Origin: an uncultured Chitinophagaceae bacterium
GTDB taxonomy: Bacteria > Bacteroidota > Bacteroidia > Chitinophagales > Chitinophagaceae
Assembly: GCA_934502905.1 (NCBI GenBank)
Contig: CAKSVK010000184.1
Span: 1 to 6,798, forward strand
DNA length: 6,798 bases
Direction: 5' to 3'
The notes below the pieces were generated by a model, which was not told where the DNA came from, did not search any database, and was given only the letters and a program-made list of their open reading frames with translations. Shown in pieces: positions 1 to 5,482 of the stretch. Made by a program: the position numbers and the translations under genes. Each line of letters opens with the position of its first letter. Positions within the stretch are counted from its first letter, which is position 1.

Positions 1-32
1 GCCATCAATAAAACACTATAAACGGTTTTCAT
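1..32 (-). CDS. 5' end of an unidentified gene, cut by the window edge
   Basis: An ATG (positions 32-30) lies 2 nt after the TAG stop of the TonB-dependent receptor gene on the same strand. It opens a frame of ten complete codons, MKTVYSVLLM, before the window ends. The Lys followed by hydrophobic residues looks like the start of a signal peptide or lipoprotein leader. The very tight spacing suggests a further member of the receptor operon, translationally coupled to it, and therefore an exported or membrane protein. Function cannot be judged from ten codons. A chance ATG is possible, but spacing and composition favour a real start. Confidence 0.6.
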   Translation of the reverse strand, partial: MKTVYSVLLM

Positions 33-34
33 TG

Positions 35-2023
35 CTAAAAGCTGAATTTTAAGGAAGTGAAAATATTACGTCCCATCCTGGGTATATTGCCCCAATCTGC
101 ATAAGTGCTGTAGTATTCGTTCAATAAGTTTTCCGCGCCCACCTGCAAAACAGTTTTACAATTTTTGATATTAAAGCTGTAATTCGCAGAGATATTCCAG
201 ATCATATATGCCGGTGTTTGATCTTCGCCATATTCCGGGCTGTAATTTATTTGTGTAAGATCGCCGTTCAGCGAGGTTTGGATACCGAACTGTTTATACA
301 TAAAGTGAAGGGAGGTTTGATAACTTAACGGACGGATGAACGGCAGATTCCCGCCTTTATCATCCGTTGCGCGTGCATACGTGAGCGTTCCCTTCCAGTG
401 TAAATGTTGCAGGATATTGTAATTGGCATTAATCGCCATATTGAAAAGCCTGGCATGATCCAGTGAGGTATATCCTTTTACACCGACCGACTGGTAATTC
501 ATAGGGCTTCCCAAACTCAAAATTCTCCCAATGATATAGTTTTGAATATAGAAATAGTTCACTTTGGCTTCTATACCCATCCTTTCGTTTTTAAACCCCG
601 CGCTCGCATTGGCTTCGTAAGAAATTTCATTTTTCAGGTCAGGGTTACCGATATAATCGTACCGGTCAAAACTATTGTAGATATAATACCCGTATCCTTC
701 CGAAACAGATGGCGCTCTGTGTCCGTACCCACCGCCGGCCGAAAAGTTGAATTGATTGATCGTAAGCTGATAACTTGCATGCAGCCCCGGCAATATCCTG
801 CTTTTTTCCTGTGCTGTTCCGGGATGGAAGATCCAGTTGAACTCCACATATTTGGAACGGTTGTAGTTATAGCCCAGCGAACCGCCGAAGTTCACCCGGC
901 TGTTCGCTGAAATATCCCAGGAATTATTCATGGCAACACTTGTAAACCGTGTTGTAACCCAGGGCCAACTATATGCAAACATGGTGCGTTTGCTCCGGTC
1001 TTGCGGATACATACGCATTTCTGCAATGGATAAATTATGGTATGCGTTCAGTTGGATTTCGGCACTGTAATCACCGCGCTTCAAATTGGCTCTTGAAACC
1101 AACCCATAGGTAGTGCTCCAGCCCGGCATATCCATGTGAACCAAATTTTCCGGGCGATGTGTATCATCCATATAATGTTCTACCGCATTATAATATACCT
1201 TCGTGTCCCAAGCCCTTATCAGTCCGTGCTGAAATAATTGTTTGTAGGAGGCAGATGTAATGATCGCCCGTGAAAGCCACAGATCCATGGGAAGCGCGGG
1301 AAAGCCTACATTTTTTGCCTTATCAAAAATAGCATCCACTCTTACCGCGGAAAACGGGCTTGTTTTATAAGCAAGCGCTACGGAGGTATTGAATTTATTG
1401 TATTGCGAATGGTTTACCTCATTGTTATTTCCATCATAATAATTGCCTGCTTTGCGGAAGGAGATACTTCCGTCGGCTACAAATTTATCGCTTGCGTAAG
1501 ACAGGTTTCCCAGGTTGAAAAACTGTTTGTTGTTGAACTCGAAACCGGTTTGGTAAGCGCCGTTATATTTTTTTTCAGGGCTGAACGGCGTACTCTTTCT
1601 TTTCAGGTCAATGCTTCCCGCAACGGTTGCGCCGTGCAGGCTGCCTTCCTGCCCGGATTTTATATCAATAGCAGAAAGATTGTTGCTTTCCACATACGAA
1701 GTGATCGGATCCATTTTATCCGTACATGCGCCGAAAACATGCATACCGTCAATAGTAACGGTAGAGCGTTCCGTACTCATATTATTGAGCAAAGGTTCCC
1801 AGGCGTAAGCGCCTCGTTTTATGAAACTGATATTATCGGAAGATGCTAAAAACTCATCTACCGAAACCGCCATTTTCATTTCGGTCTGTATTTTCTTTTT
1901 GGCAATGGCAATTACTTTTACTTCCTCAAGCACTTTAGCCGTATCCTTTTGCGCTTGCGTATTTTGCGCATTTGCATTCATTCCAAGAAAAAGAGTCCAG
2001 AAAATAGTATATAGCTTCTTCAT
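35..2023 (-). CDS. TonB-dependent outer-membrane receptor, OprC/NosA-like (probable copper receptor)
   Basis: This 662-aa protein is an outer-membrane beta-barrel that should import a substrate using energy from TonB/ExbBD. Residues 1-19 form a signal peptide (cleavage likely after NANA). A TonB-box-like LEEVKV lies at about 32-37, the plug domain covers about 50-145, and the barrel runs to a terminal Phe (SLKFSF), the usual signal for barrel assembly. It lacks the N-terminal carboxypeptidase-regulatory-like domain common in Bacteroidota SusC proteins, so it is a classical small receptor. The plug contains C100-TDK-M104 in GACTDKMDP, and the early barrel contains H283-Y-M285 in EHYMDD. These match in order and spacing the CxxxM and HxM copper ligands known for Pseudomonas OprC. 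A second Met/His cluster, HMDM, follows at 296-299. The gene starts 5 nt after the lipoprotein gene stop and has no promoter of its own, so it is co-transcribed with it. Copper as substrate is inferred from the motif. The receptor identity itself is firm. Confidence 0.93.
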   Translation of the reverse strand: MKKLYTIFWTLFLGMNANAQNTQAQKDTAKVLEEVKVIAIAKKKIQTEMKMAVSVDEFLASSDNISFIKRGAYAWEPLLNNMSTERSTVTIDGMHVFGACTDKMDPITSYVESNNLSAIDIKSGQEGSLHGATVAGSIDLKRKSTPFSPEKKYNGAYQTGFEFNNKQFFNLGNLSYASDKFVADGSISFRKAGNYYDGNNNEVNHSQYNKFNTSVALAYKTSPFSAVRVDAIFDKAKNVGFPALPMDLWLSRAIITSASYKQLFQHGLIRAWDTKVYYNAVEHYMDDTHRPENLVHMDMPGWSTTYGLVSRANLKRGDYSAEIQLNAYHNLSIAEMRMYPQDRSKRTMFAYSWPWVTTRFTSVAMNNSWDISANSRVNFGGSLGYNYNRSKYVEFNWIFHPGTAQEKSRILPGLHASYQLTINQFNFSAGGGYGHRAPSVSEGYGYYIYNSFDRYDYIGNPDLKNEISYEANASAGFKNERMGIEAKVNYFYIQNYIIGRILSLGSPMNYQSVGVKGYTSLDHARLFNMAINANYNILQHLHWKGTLTYARATDDKGGNLPFIRPLSYQTSLHFMYKQFGIQTSLNGDLTQINYSPEYGEDQTPAYMIWNISANYSFNIKNCKTVLQVGAENLLNEYYSTYADWGNIPRMGRNIFTSLKFSF

Positions 2024-2028
2024 AAATC

Positions 2029-2955
2029 TTAGAATAAAATATCAATGTATAGGTCACTTTTTACGCCTTCCACGCCCGGTGTAAAATCGGTTGGCACTTC
2101 GGTTCCTTTCAGTATCTTACCGTTCTGGTTCAGCATAATAAAATTCAGTGTCCAGTTCCCAGTCATAGTGTAATTGACAACACCGTAATACAAGCCATCG
2201 CTTTGCTGTGTCAGATCCTTATTATTGATCGAAGAATGATTTCCCATAGAAGGTTCGGGCATTCGCGGGTCGAGCTGCAACGTATAATTGCTTACAGCTG
2301 TATAGGAGAGCTGCGAAGGATCAGGGAAACTCCCGGATGGAGGACTGGCTGGCTGGTTGAATTTGTAAATCCCTGCTATCAGCTCGTTTTCGGCAACTGT
2401 CGGCTTTTGCGGCGACACCAAAGCGATGATATATTGCTCACCATCTTTTCCCGTAAATGCAGTCATATTCAGGTTTTTGTTGGGTTGCTCCTGAACAGTA
2501 ATATTTTGCTTGGCCGGATAGTTTTTATTATTTACAACAAAGCTGGTGTAAAGCTCCCAGCTTCCGTTTGTATTGCTCTCGCTTGTAAATACCGCATATC
2601 CTGTAAAATATTTATCATCGGTGTTATAAGTCAAATCGTACAGGTGTGGACAGGAAGTGTTGCTTCCGTCAGCGCCAGACATAACCGGTAAAAAAGTTAC
2701 AGAAGACGCATGTATATTTTCATTGGTACGGGTATCCGTGATCTTCAACCGGATTTCGTTGTACCCTTTATAAAAAGTCCCGTTCAGCGCTTCAATGCTG
2801 ATAGTATAGCCTTCACTGCTGATGGCAGCAGCTTCTTTAAACTCGTAATGTTCCGTCACTACCGTATTTATCTCTGCTTCATAATCCGTTTTTTCTTTGG
2901 TGCACGACATCACCGATAAGCACAGGGTGGTGAAAAAAAATATTGCTTTTTTCAT
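2029..2955 (-). CDS. Lipoprotein with two YtkA/FixH-like modules, probable metal-binding partner of the receptor
   Basis: This 308-aa protein starts with a lipoprotein signal peptide: MKKAIFFF, then a lipobox SVMSC with the lipidated cysteine at residue 18. The mature part looks like two beta-sandwich modules. Module 1 (about 48-142) has YTISIEALNGTFYKGYNEIRL, then M92, C102 and H104, then KYFTGYAVF and GSWELY. Module 2 (about 165-290) has RMPEPSMGNHSS at 231-242 followed by SDGLYYGVVNYTMTGNWTLNF. The second is close to the pattern of the YtkA-like family: a Met/His-containing segment, then a 'dGxYxgxvxfxMxGxW' strand pair. Such domains occur in exported proteins of metal and respiratory-oxidase loci. 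The gene sits 5 nt upstream of the receptor, so the products are made together. The protein could capture or hand over metal at the outer membrane, but that role is inferred. Its membrane side is not determined: the residues after Cys (TKEKTD) resemble surface-export signals of Bacteroidota only weakly. An A8 run (2933-2940) lies in the signal-peptide codons and the frame is intact. Confidence 0.85.
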   Translation of the reverse strand: MKKAIFFFTTLCLSVMSCTKEKTDYEAEINTVVTEHYEFKEAAAISSEGYTISIEALNGTFYKGYNEIRLKITDTRTNENIHASSVTFLPVMSGADGSNTSCPHLYDLTYNTDDKYFTGYAVFTSESNTNGSWELYTSFVVNNKNYPAKQNITVQEQPNKNLNMTAFTGKDGEQYIIALVSPQKPTVAENELIAGIYKFNQPASPPSGSFPDPSQLSYTAVSNYTLQLDPRMPEPSMGNHSSINNKDLTQQSDGLYYGVVNYTMTGNWTLNFIMLNQNGKILKGTEVPTDFTPGVEGVKSDLYIDILF

Positions 2956-3004
2956 TATTGACGAAAGTCTGGTGAAAAATATCTGACAGGCAGCAGGTCG
3001 CTGT

Positions 3005-3018
3005 AAGCGCCGACGCTT
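3005..3018 (-). repeat. Small inverted repeat in the presumed leader of the lipoprotein gene
   Basis: AAGCG (3005-3009) and CGCTT (3014-3018) are perfect inverted 5-bp arms around a 4-nt loop, about 50 bp upstream of the lipoprotein start. On the minus strand it would form a short G+C-containing hairpin in the 5' leader. With arms this short it may be chance. Confidence 0.3.
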
Positions 3019-3029
3019 CTTGGTCGTAT

Positions 3030-3038
3030 CAAATTATA
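3030..3038 (-). promoter_or_regulatory. Weak candidate promoter for the lipoprotein-receptor operon
   Basis: Read on the minus strand this is TATAATTTG, 75 bp upstream of the lipoprotein start. It resembles the Bacteroidota -7 word TAnnTTTG with one extra base between TA and TTTG, and it contains TATAAT. No clear TTTG element is visible at the expected -33 distance, so the call is tentative. The operon might instead be read from the promoter in front of the 130-aa gene. Confidence 0.3.
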
Positions 3039-3101
3039 CACAGGAAAACTGGTAAGCAGAAAGAAAACAGTGTCATCAGCATATATGAATATGTTGATCA
3101 T

Positions 3102-3125
3102 GCATGCAAGGCAACCCTTGCACAC
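3102..3125. repeat. Hairpin-forming inverted repeat between the small Cys protein gene and the lipoprotein gene
   Basis: TGCAAGG (3105-3111) and CCTTGCA (3116-3122) are perfect 7-bp inverted arms with a 4-nt loop. Pairing extends to 10 bp with two G-U type mismatches (GCATGCAAGG/CCTTGCACAC). It lies about 55 bp beyond the stop of the upstream gene. No T-run follows on either strand, so it is not a typical intrinsic terminator. It could be an RNA processing or stabilising hairpin, or a protein-binding operator. The adjacent TGATCATGCATGC adds further small palindromes. Confidence 0.5.
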
Positions 3126-3180
3126 TTATGGTACACAAAAGTTTTCACCGCTTAAAAACAAGATGATATTAGCTGTATTG

Positions 3181-3573
3181 CTAACCGAGTAATGTTGCTG
3201 GTGGCTTTATCAGCTTAGCAGTAAACAGGAATGAATACAGTTGATTGTGGTAGGAAGGAAATTGTATTTTATTGGTCACTAAAAAGCAATCCTTGTCTAT
3301 TAGCGACATTGATACCGGAGAAAAATAAACGATTTCAGACTGTAATTGCTTCAGGATGTTGTCCGCATTTTTTTCGTTTTCCTCTCGCTGCATTTGGGCC
3401 AATTTGCAATGACCATTACATTTTAATTGAGGGCGATCCTTGTTGACGCAGAACAATTCAATAAAGAAGGCTTTGTCATATTCATAAACAGTATAAAGAA
3501 TAGAGGTTTTCATTATGCTCAAAAGCATAATCAACATTACAAAAACACTCGCTATTTTAGATAACTGTTTCAA
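3181..3573 (-). CDS. Small membrane-anchored protein with CNGHC motif, Bacteroidota-specific type, function unknown
   Basis: With a TTG start at 3573 this is a 130-aa protein. It has one N-terminal hydrophobic segment (about 5-30), then YEYDKAFFIELFC, and a cysteine cluster C42-x9-C52-N-G-H55-C56 followed by KLAQM (M61). After that come a charged stretch and a hydrophobic C-terminal part. From memory, short proteins with 'FCxNKxxPxLxCNGxC' after one N-terminal segment are common in Bacteroidota near TonB receptor genes. I know no assigned function. The Cys/His/Met cluster would suit metal binding or a disulfide on the periplasmic side. The frame stays open upstream to an ATG at 3774. However, residues 1-67 of that longer version look like translated intergenic DNA, and a -7 promoter word (3605-3612) falls inside them, so the TTG start giving MKQLSKIASVFVML is preferred. 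ATG at 3630 and internal ATGs further down are alternatives. The gene heads the leftward cluster, 225 bp before the lipoprotein gene. Confidence 0.72.
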   Translation of the reverse strand: MKQLSKIASVFVMLIMLLSIMKTSILYTVYEYDKAFFIELFCVNKDRPQLKCNGHCKLAQMQREENEKNADNILKQLQSEIVYFSPVSMSLIDKDCFLVTNKIQFPSYHNQLYSFLFTAKLIKPPATLLG

Positions 3574-3604
3574 GCAAATAATACTTACGATCTGTAATTT
3601 TTTG

Positions 3605-3612
3605 CAAAGGTA
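3605..3612 (-). promoter_or_regulatory. Bacteroidota-type -7 promoter element for the leftward cluster
   Basis: On the minus strand this is TACCTTTG, an exact match to the Bacteroidota -7 consensus TAnnTTTG. It lies about 32 bp upstream of the TTG start of the 130-aa gene, which leaves a leader of roughly 25 nt. A TTTG at -33 is not visible. The short inverted repeat TTACC-N6-GGTAA (3630-3645) occupies the region where the -33 element would be and could be an activator or repressor site. Its position also argues against any start codon upstream of it. Confidence 0.55.
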
Positions 3613-3806
3613 TAAAAATACTGCTTTCATTACCCTGCCAGGTAAATAATATATTCTTCGGGTTAATACTACAGCTTCAAAAGCAAAAATAAACATCCGC
3701 TTTATGAAACAATATGATAAACAACAATGGTGGAGATGACATAAATAAGGTTTTTGGGCATGTGCCATCAGCATAGCCTACGAAGCAACAGTCCGAGGTA
3801 CTTTTT

Positions 3807-3818
3807 ATGCTGCAGCAT
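3807..3818. repeat. 12-bp perfect palindrome
   Basis: ATGCTGCAGCAT is a perfect palindrome with no spacer, lying in non-coding DNA between the divergent units. It could be a dimeric-protein site. It is far from both promoters (about 200 bp), so a role is uncertain. Confidence 0.4.
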
Positions 3819-3890
3819 TTATTTCATAGCTGTTAGTATTTTATTCATCACAGTCGTATGGCATTGGGGAGATAAGAATATTTGACTGCA

Positions 3891-3911
3891 CTATTGAATT
3901 TACTTCAATAG
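3891..3911. repeat. 8-bp inverted repeat with 5-nt loop
   Basis: CTATTGAA (3891-3898) and TTCAATAG (3904-3911) are perfect inverted arms. A third related half-site, GCTATTAGAA (3941-3950), can also pair with the middle arm (AATAGC at 3907-3912 with GCTATT at 3941-3946). The site lies about 115 bp upstream of the nhaA promoter and is probably outside the nhaA transcript, so a DNA operator is more likely than an RNA switch. Confidence 0.45.
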
Positions 3912-4026
3912 CATTAATTGAAATGAAAAGAGCTTTTATAGCTATTAGAATAAAAAATTGTCAAGCTGGCTATGAAGATCGTTTTTAGCGACCACAATTT
4001 GGAAGTCATTAAATTTTTTTAAAGAT

Positions 4027-4034
4027 TACCTTTG
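4027..4034 (+). promoter_or_regulatory. Bacteroidota-type -7 promoter element for nhaA
   Basis: TACCTTTG matches TAnnTTTG exactly and ends 31 bp before the nhaA ATG, which leaves a leader of about 25 nt. The nearest upstream TTTG (3998-4001) is 25 nt away, longer than the usual 17-23 nt spacing, so the -33 element is poor. The same octamer drives the opposite cluster (3605-3612, minus strand). A T-rich tract (4014-4020) precedes it. Confidence 0.62.
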
Positions 4035-4065
4035 TCTATTTCGTATTTATATACCGATCATAAGC

Positions 4066-5406
4066 ATGAGCCGTTCAAAAAAGTACCAGATTGACAAAGT
4101 TGTATATCCCATTCAAAAATTCATCCAGAATGAGAAGTCCAGCGGACTTGTACTGGGCATGAGTGTGATTGTAGCATTGATTTTAGCCAACTCTCCGTGG
4201 GCGCACGATTATCATCATTTTTTGGAGCACAGGTTCGGCTTTCAATGGGACGGGAAAACCTACCTGGAATATGACCTGCACCATTGGATCAACGATGGGC
4301 TGATGGCTGTTTTCTTTTTTGTGGTAGGACTTGAATTAAAACGGGAAATAGTAGCCGGGGAATTGTCAAACCCCAGGAAAGCGTTACTGCCCATTGCAGC
4401 TGCCATAGGCGGTATGCTCGTGCCCGCCGCTATCTATGTTGCTTTTAACCCTTCCGGCGAAGTGCAGCATGGCTGGGGTATCCCGATGGCTACAGATATT
4501 GCTTTTGCCCTGGGGGTATTGTATTTGCTGGGTAAGCGAGTTCCCCTGGCTTTAAAAGTATTTCTTACCGCTTTAGCCATTGTAGATGACCTGGGAGCTG
4601 TTTTGGTGATCGCCTTTTTTTACACGTCAGATATTTCGGTATCGAACCTGCTGCTTGGATTCGGGTTCCTGGTGATCATGTATTTAGGCAATAAAGCAGG
4701 TATAAGGAGTATCCTTTTTTACGCCATTTTCGGTATCGGCGGTGTCTGGACGGCGTTCCTGTTATCGGGCGTTCATGCCACTATTGCGGCCGTCCTGGCG
4801 GCCTTTACGATTCCTGCCAATGTGAAGCTAAGCGAGAACGATTATATCCGGAAGATCAAAAATTATCTTGACCGGTTTCAAGAGGCGGATTCCAACAGCA
4901 AGATACCAACCCTCACCAATGAGCAGTTGCATATTCTCGATGAAGTGAAAAGCAATACCGATAAAGCTATTCCACCCTTACAAATACTGGAACATTCCAT
5001 GCACCCGATTGTAACTTTTATTATCATTCCGATCTTTGCTTTGGCCAATGCCGGCGTTTCCTTATTGGACATTGATATAAAAGAGATCTTCAGTACAAAT
5101 GTAGCATTGGGTGTTGCGCTGGGTCTTTTAATTGGCAAAACAGTAGGGATATTTTTATTTACCTGGCTCTGTGTGAAGCTCAGGATTGCTTCCTTTCCCA
5201 AAGGAATGAACTTAAAAAGCCTTTTGGGACTTGGGCTTTTAGGTGCAATAGGATTCACTATGTCGTTATTTGTTACACAACTTGCGTTTTCGCACGAAGC
5301 ATATAAAGTGCAAGCGAAGATCGGCATCTTTGCCGCATCTATTATCGGCGGTATTTTGGGATATATGATTCTGAAAAGCCAAATTAAGAACAATAATGAA
5401 AATTGA
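4066..5406 (+). CDS. nhaA: Na+/H+ antiporter NhaA
   Basis: This 446-aa inner-membrane protein exchanges internal Na+ (or Li+) for external H+, giving salt and alkaline-pH tolerance. About eleven to twelve hydrophobic segments are visible. Family residues are in place. MATD144IAFALG and IVD174D175LGAV correspond to Asp133 and the Asp163/Asp164 ion site of E. coli NhaA. LLSGVH237AT corresponds to the pH-linked His225, and LLIGK358 to Lys300. GLELKREI (88-95) and GFTMSLF (near 396-402) are further family signatures. It is longer than the E. coli protein (388 aa), mostly through a hydrophilic loop at about 252-310 (LSENDYIRKIKN to SNTDKAIPPLQ), a loop I believe is usual in many non-enterobacterial NhaA proteins. 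The start was chosen because ATG at 4066 sits just downstream of a -7 promoter word and opens with a basic cytoplasmic N-terminus. No Shine-Dalgarno sequence is seen, as is normal here. The DUF389 gene follows after 72 bp and is probably co-transcribed. Confidence 0.97.
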   Translation: MSRSKKYQIDKVVYPIQKFIQNEKSSGLVLGMSVIVALILANSPWAHDYHHFLEHRFGFQWDGKTYLEYDLHHWINDGLMAVFFFVVGLELKREIVAGELSNPRKALLPIAAAIGGMLVPAAIYVAFNPSGEVQHGWGIPMATDIAFALGVLYLLGKRVPLALKVFLTALAIVDDLGAVLVIAFFYTSDISVSNLLLGFGFLVIMYLGNKAGIRSILFYAIFGIGGVWTAFLLSGVHATIAAVLAAFTIPANVKLSENDYIRKIKNYLDRFQEADSNSKIPTLTNEQLHILDEVKSNTDKAIPPLQILEHSMHPIVTFIIIPIFALANAGVSLLDIDIKEIFSTNVALGVALGLLIGKTVGIFLFTWLCVKLRIASFPKGMNLKSLLGLGLLGAIGFTMSLFVTQLAFSHEAYKVQAKIGIFAASIIGGILGYMILKSQIKNNNEN

Positions 5407-5482
5407 ATATGTCTTTTCTGAATTGATATTTATCTTGCTTTTCAGTTCAGAACATCTATCTAATATTATAGCACGAATATGA
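5396..5482 (+). CDS. Candidate 28-aa small ORF bridging nhaA and the DUF389 gene
   Basis: An ATG inside the last codons of nhaA (another frame) opens 28 codons, starting MKIEYVFSELIFILLFSSEH. The TGA stop overlaps the ATG of the DUF389 gene as ATGA. The product would be a short hydrophobic peptide. Gene-to-gene overlaps on both sides are what translational coupling would look like: ribosomes ending nhaA could restart here and then pass to the DUF389 gene. An open run of 28 codons is also quite possible by chance, so I rate it low. It could be a coupling ORF rather than a functional peptide. Confidence 0.25.
   Translation: MKIEYVFSELIFILLFSSEHLSNIIARI
5416..5452 (+). repeat. 11-bp hairpin in the nhaA-DUF389 gap
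   Basis: TTCTGAATTGA (5416-5426) pairs with TCAGTTCAGAA (5442-5452) over 11 bp with a single T-G wobble and a 15-nt loop. The outer seven pairs are perfect. No T-run follows, so it is not a classical terminator. It could slow or protect the transcript between the two genes, or tune translation of the downstream gene 26 nt further on. It lies entirely within the 28-codon ORF, so translation of that ORF would unfold it. Confidence 0.45.

Larger units (their letters stand above)
2956..3180. other. 225-bp gap between the small Cys protein gene and the lipoprotein gene
   Basis: No convincing gene lies here on either strand. The gap holds two small inverted repeats (3005-3018 and 3102-3125) and one weak promoter-like word reading toward the lipoprotein gene (3030-3038). 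Its length, against 2-5 nt between the next genes, suggests that the lipoprotein-receptor operon can be started or regulated separately from the 130-aa gene, or that the leader between them is structured. Confidence 0.6.
3613..4026. other. Divergent intergenic region, A+T rich, no convincing gene
   Basis: About 410 bp lie between the two outward promoters. I see no supported coding sequence. The only plus-strand ORF near nhaA is a 21-codon one (3923-3988) with no family features. The stretch contains TTACC-N6-GGTAA (3630-3645), a 12-bp perfect palindrome ATGCTGCAGCAT (3807-3818), and an inverted repeat with an extra matching half-site (3891-3950). No regulator gene is present, so any transcription factor acting here is encoded elsewhere. 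Confidence 0.6.

Noticed and set aside
1403..1849. 148-codon open frame on the plus strand
   Set aside because: It lies wholly antisense to the well-supported receptor gene and shows no family motif. The other plus-strand frames inside 35-2955 are the same kind of shadow.
2933..2940. A8 homopolymer in the signal-peptide codons of the lipoprotein gene, a possible phase-variation tract
   Set aside because: Eight bases of A is common in A+T-rich DNA and Phe/Lys codons explain it. The frame is intact and there is no sign of variation.
3102..3125. Rho-independent terminator after the 130-aa gene
   Set aside because: The stem is sound but no T-run follows on the minus strand, so the terminator label is not supported; it is kept as a plain hairpin.
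3574..3774. N-terminal extension of the small Cys protein to the ATG at 3774
   Set aside because: These 67 residues lack the look of a signal or domain, lie in A+T-rich intergenic DNA, and contain a -7 promoter element pointing the same way. They are more likely leader and promoter DNA.
3923..3988. 21-codon ORF (MKRAFIAIRIKNCQAGYEDRF) upstream of nhaA
   Set aside because: It is too short to stand out from chance, ends before the nhaA promoter, and has no coupling to a neighbour or recognisable feature.
3574..4065. CRISPR array, tRNA, attachment site or insertion-sequence ends in the long intergenic region
   Set aside because: No regularly spaced direct repeats, cloverleaf, transposase remnant or matching terminal repeats were seen there or elsewhere in the window.
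4878..5393. 171-codon open frame on the minus strand
   Set aside because: It is antisense to nhaA, whose conserved residues fix the coding strand. Its composition mirrors the hydrophobic codons of nhaA.
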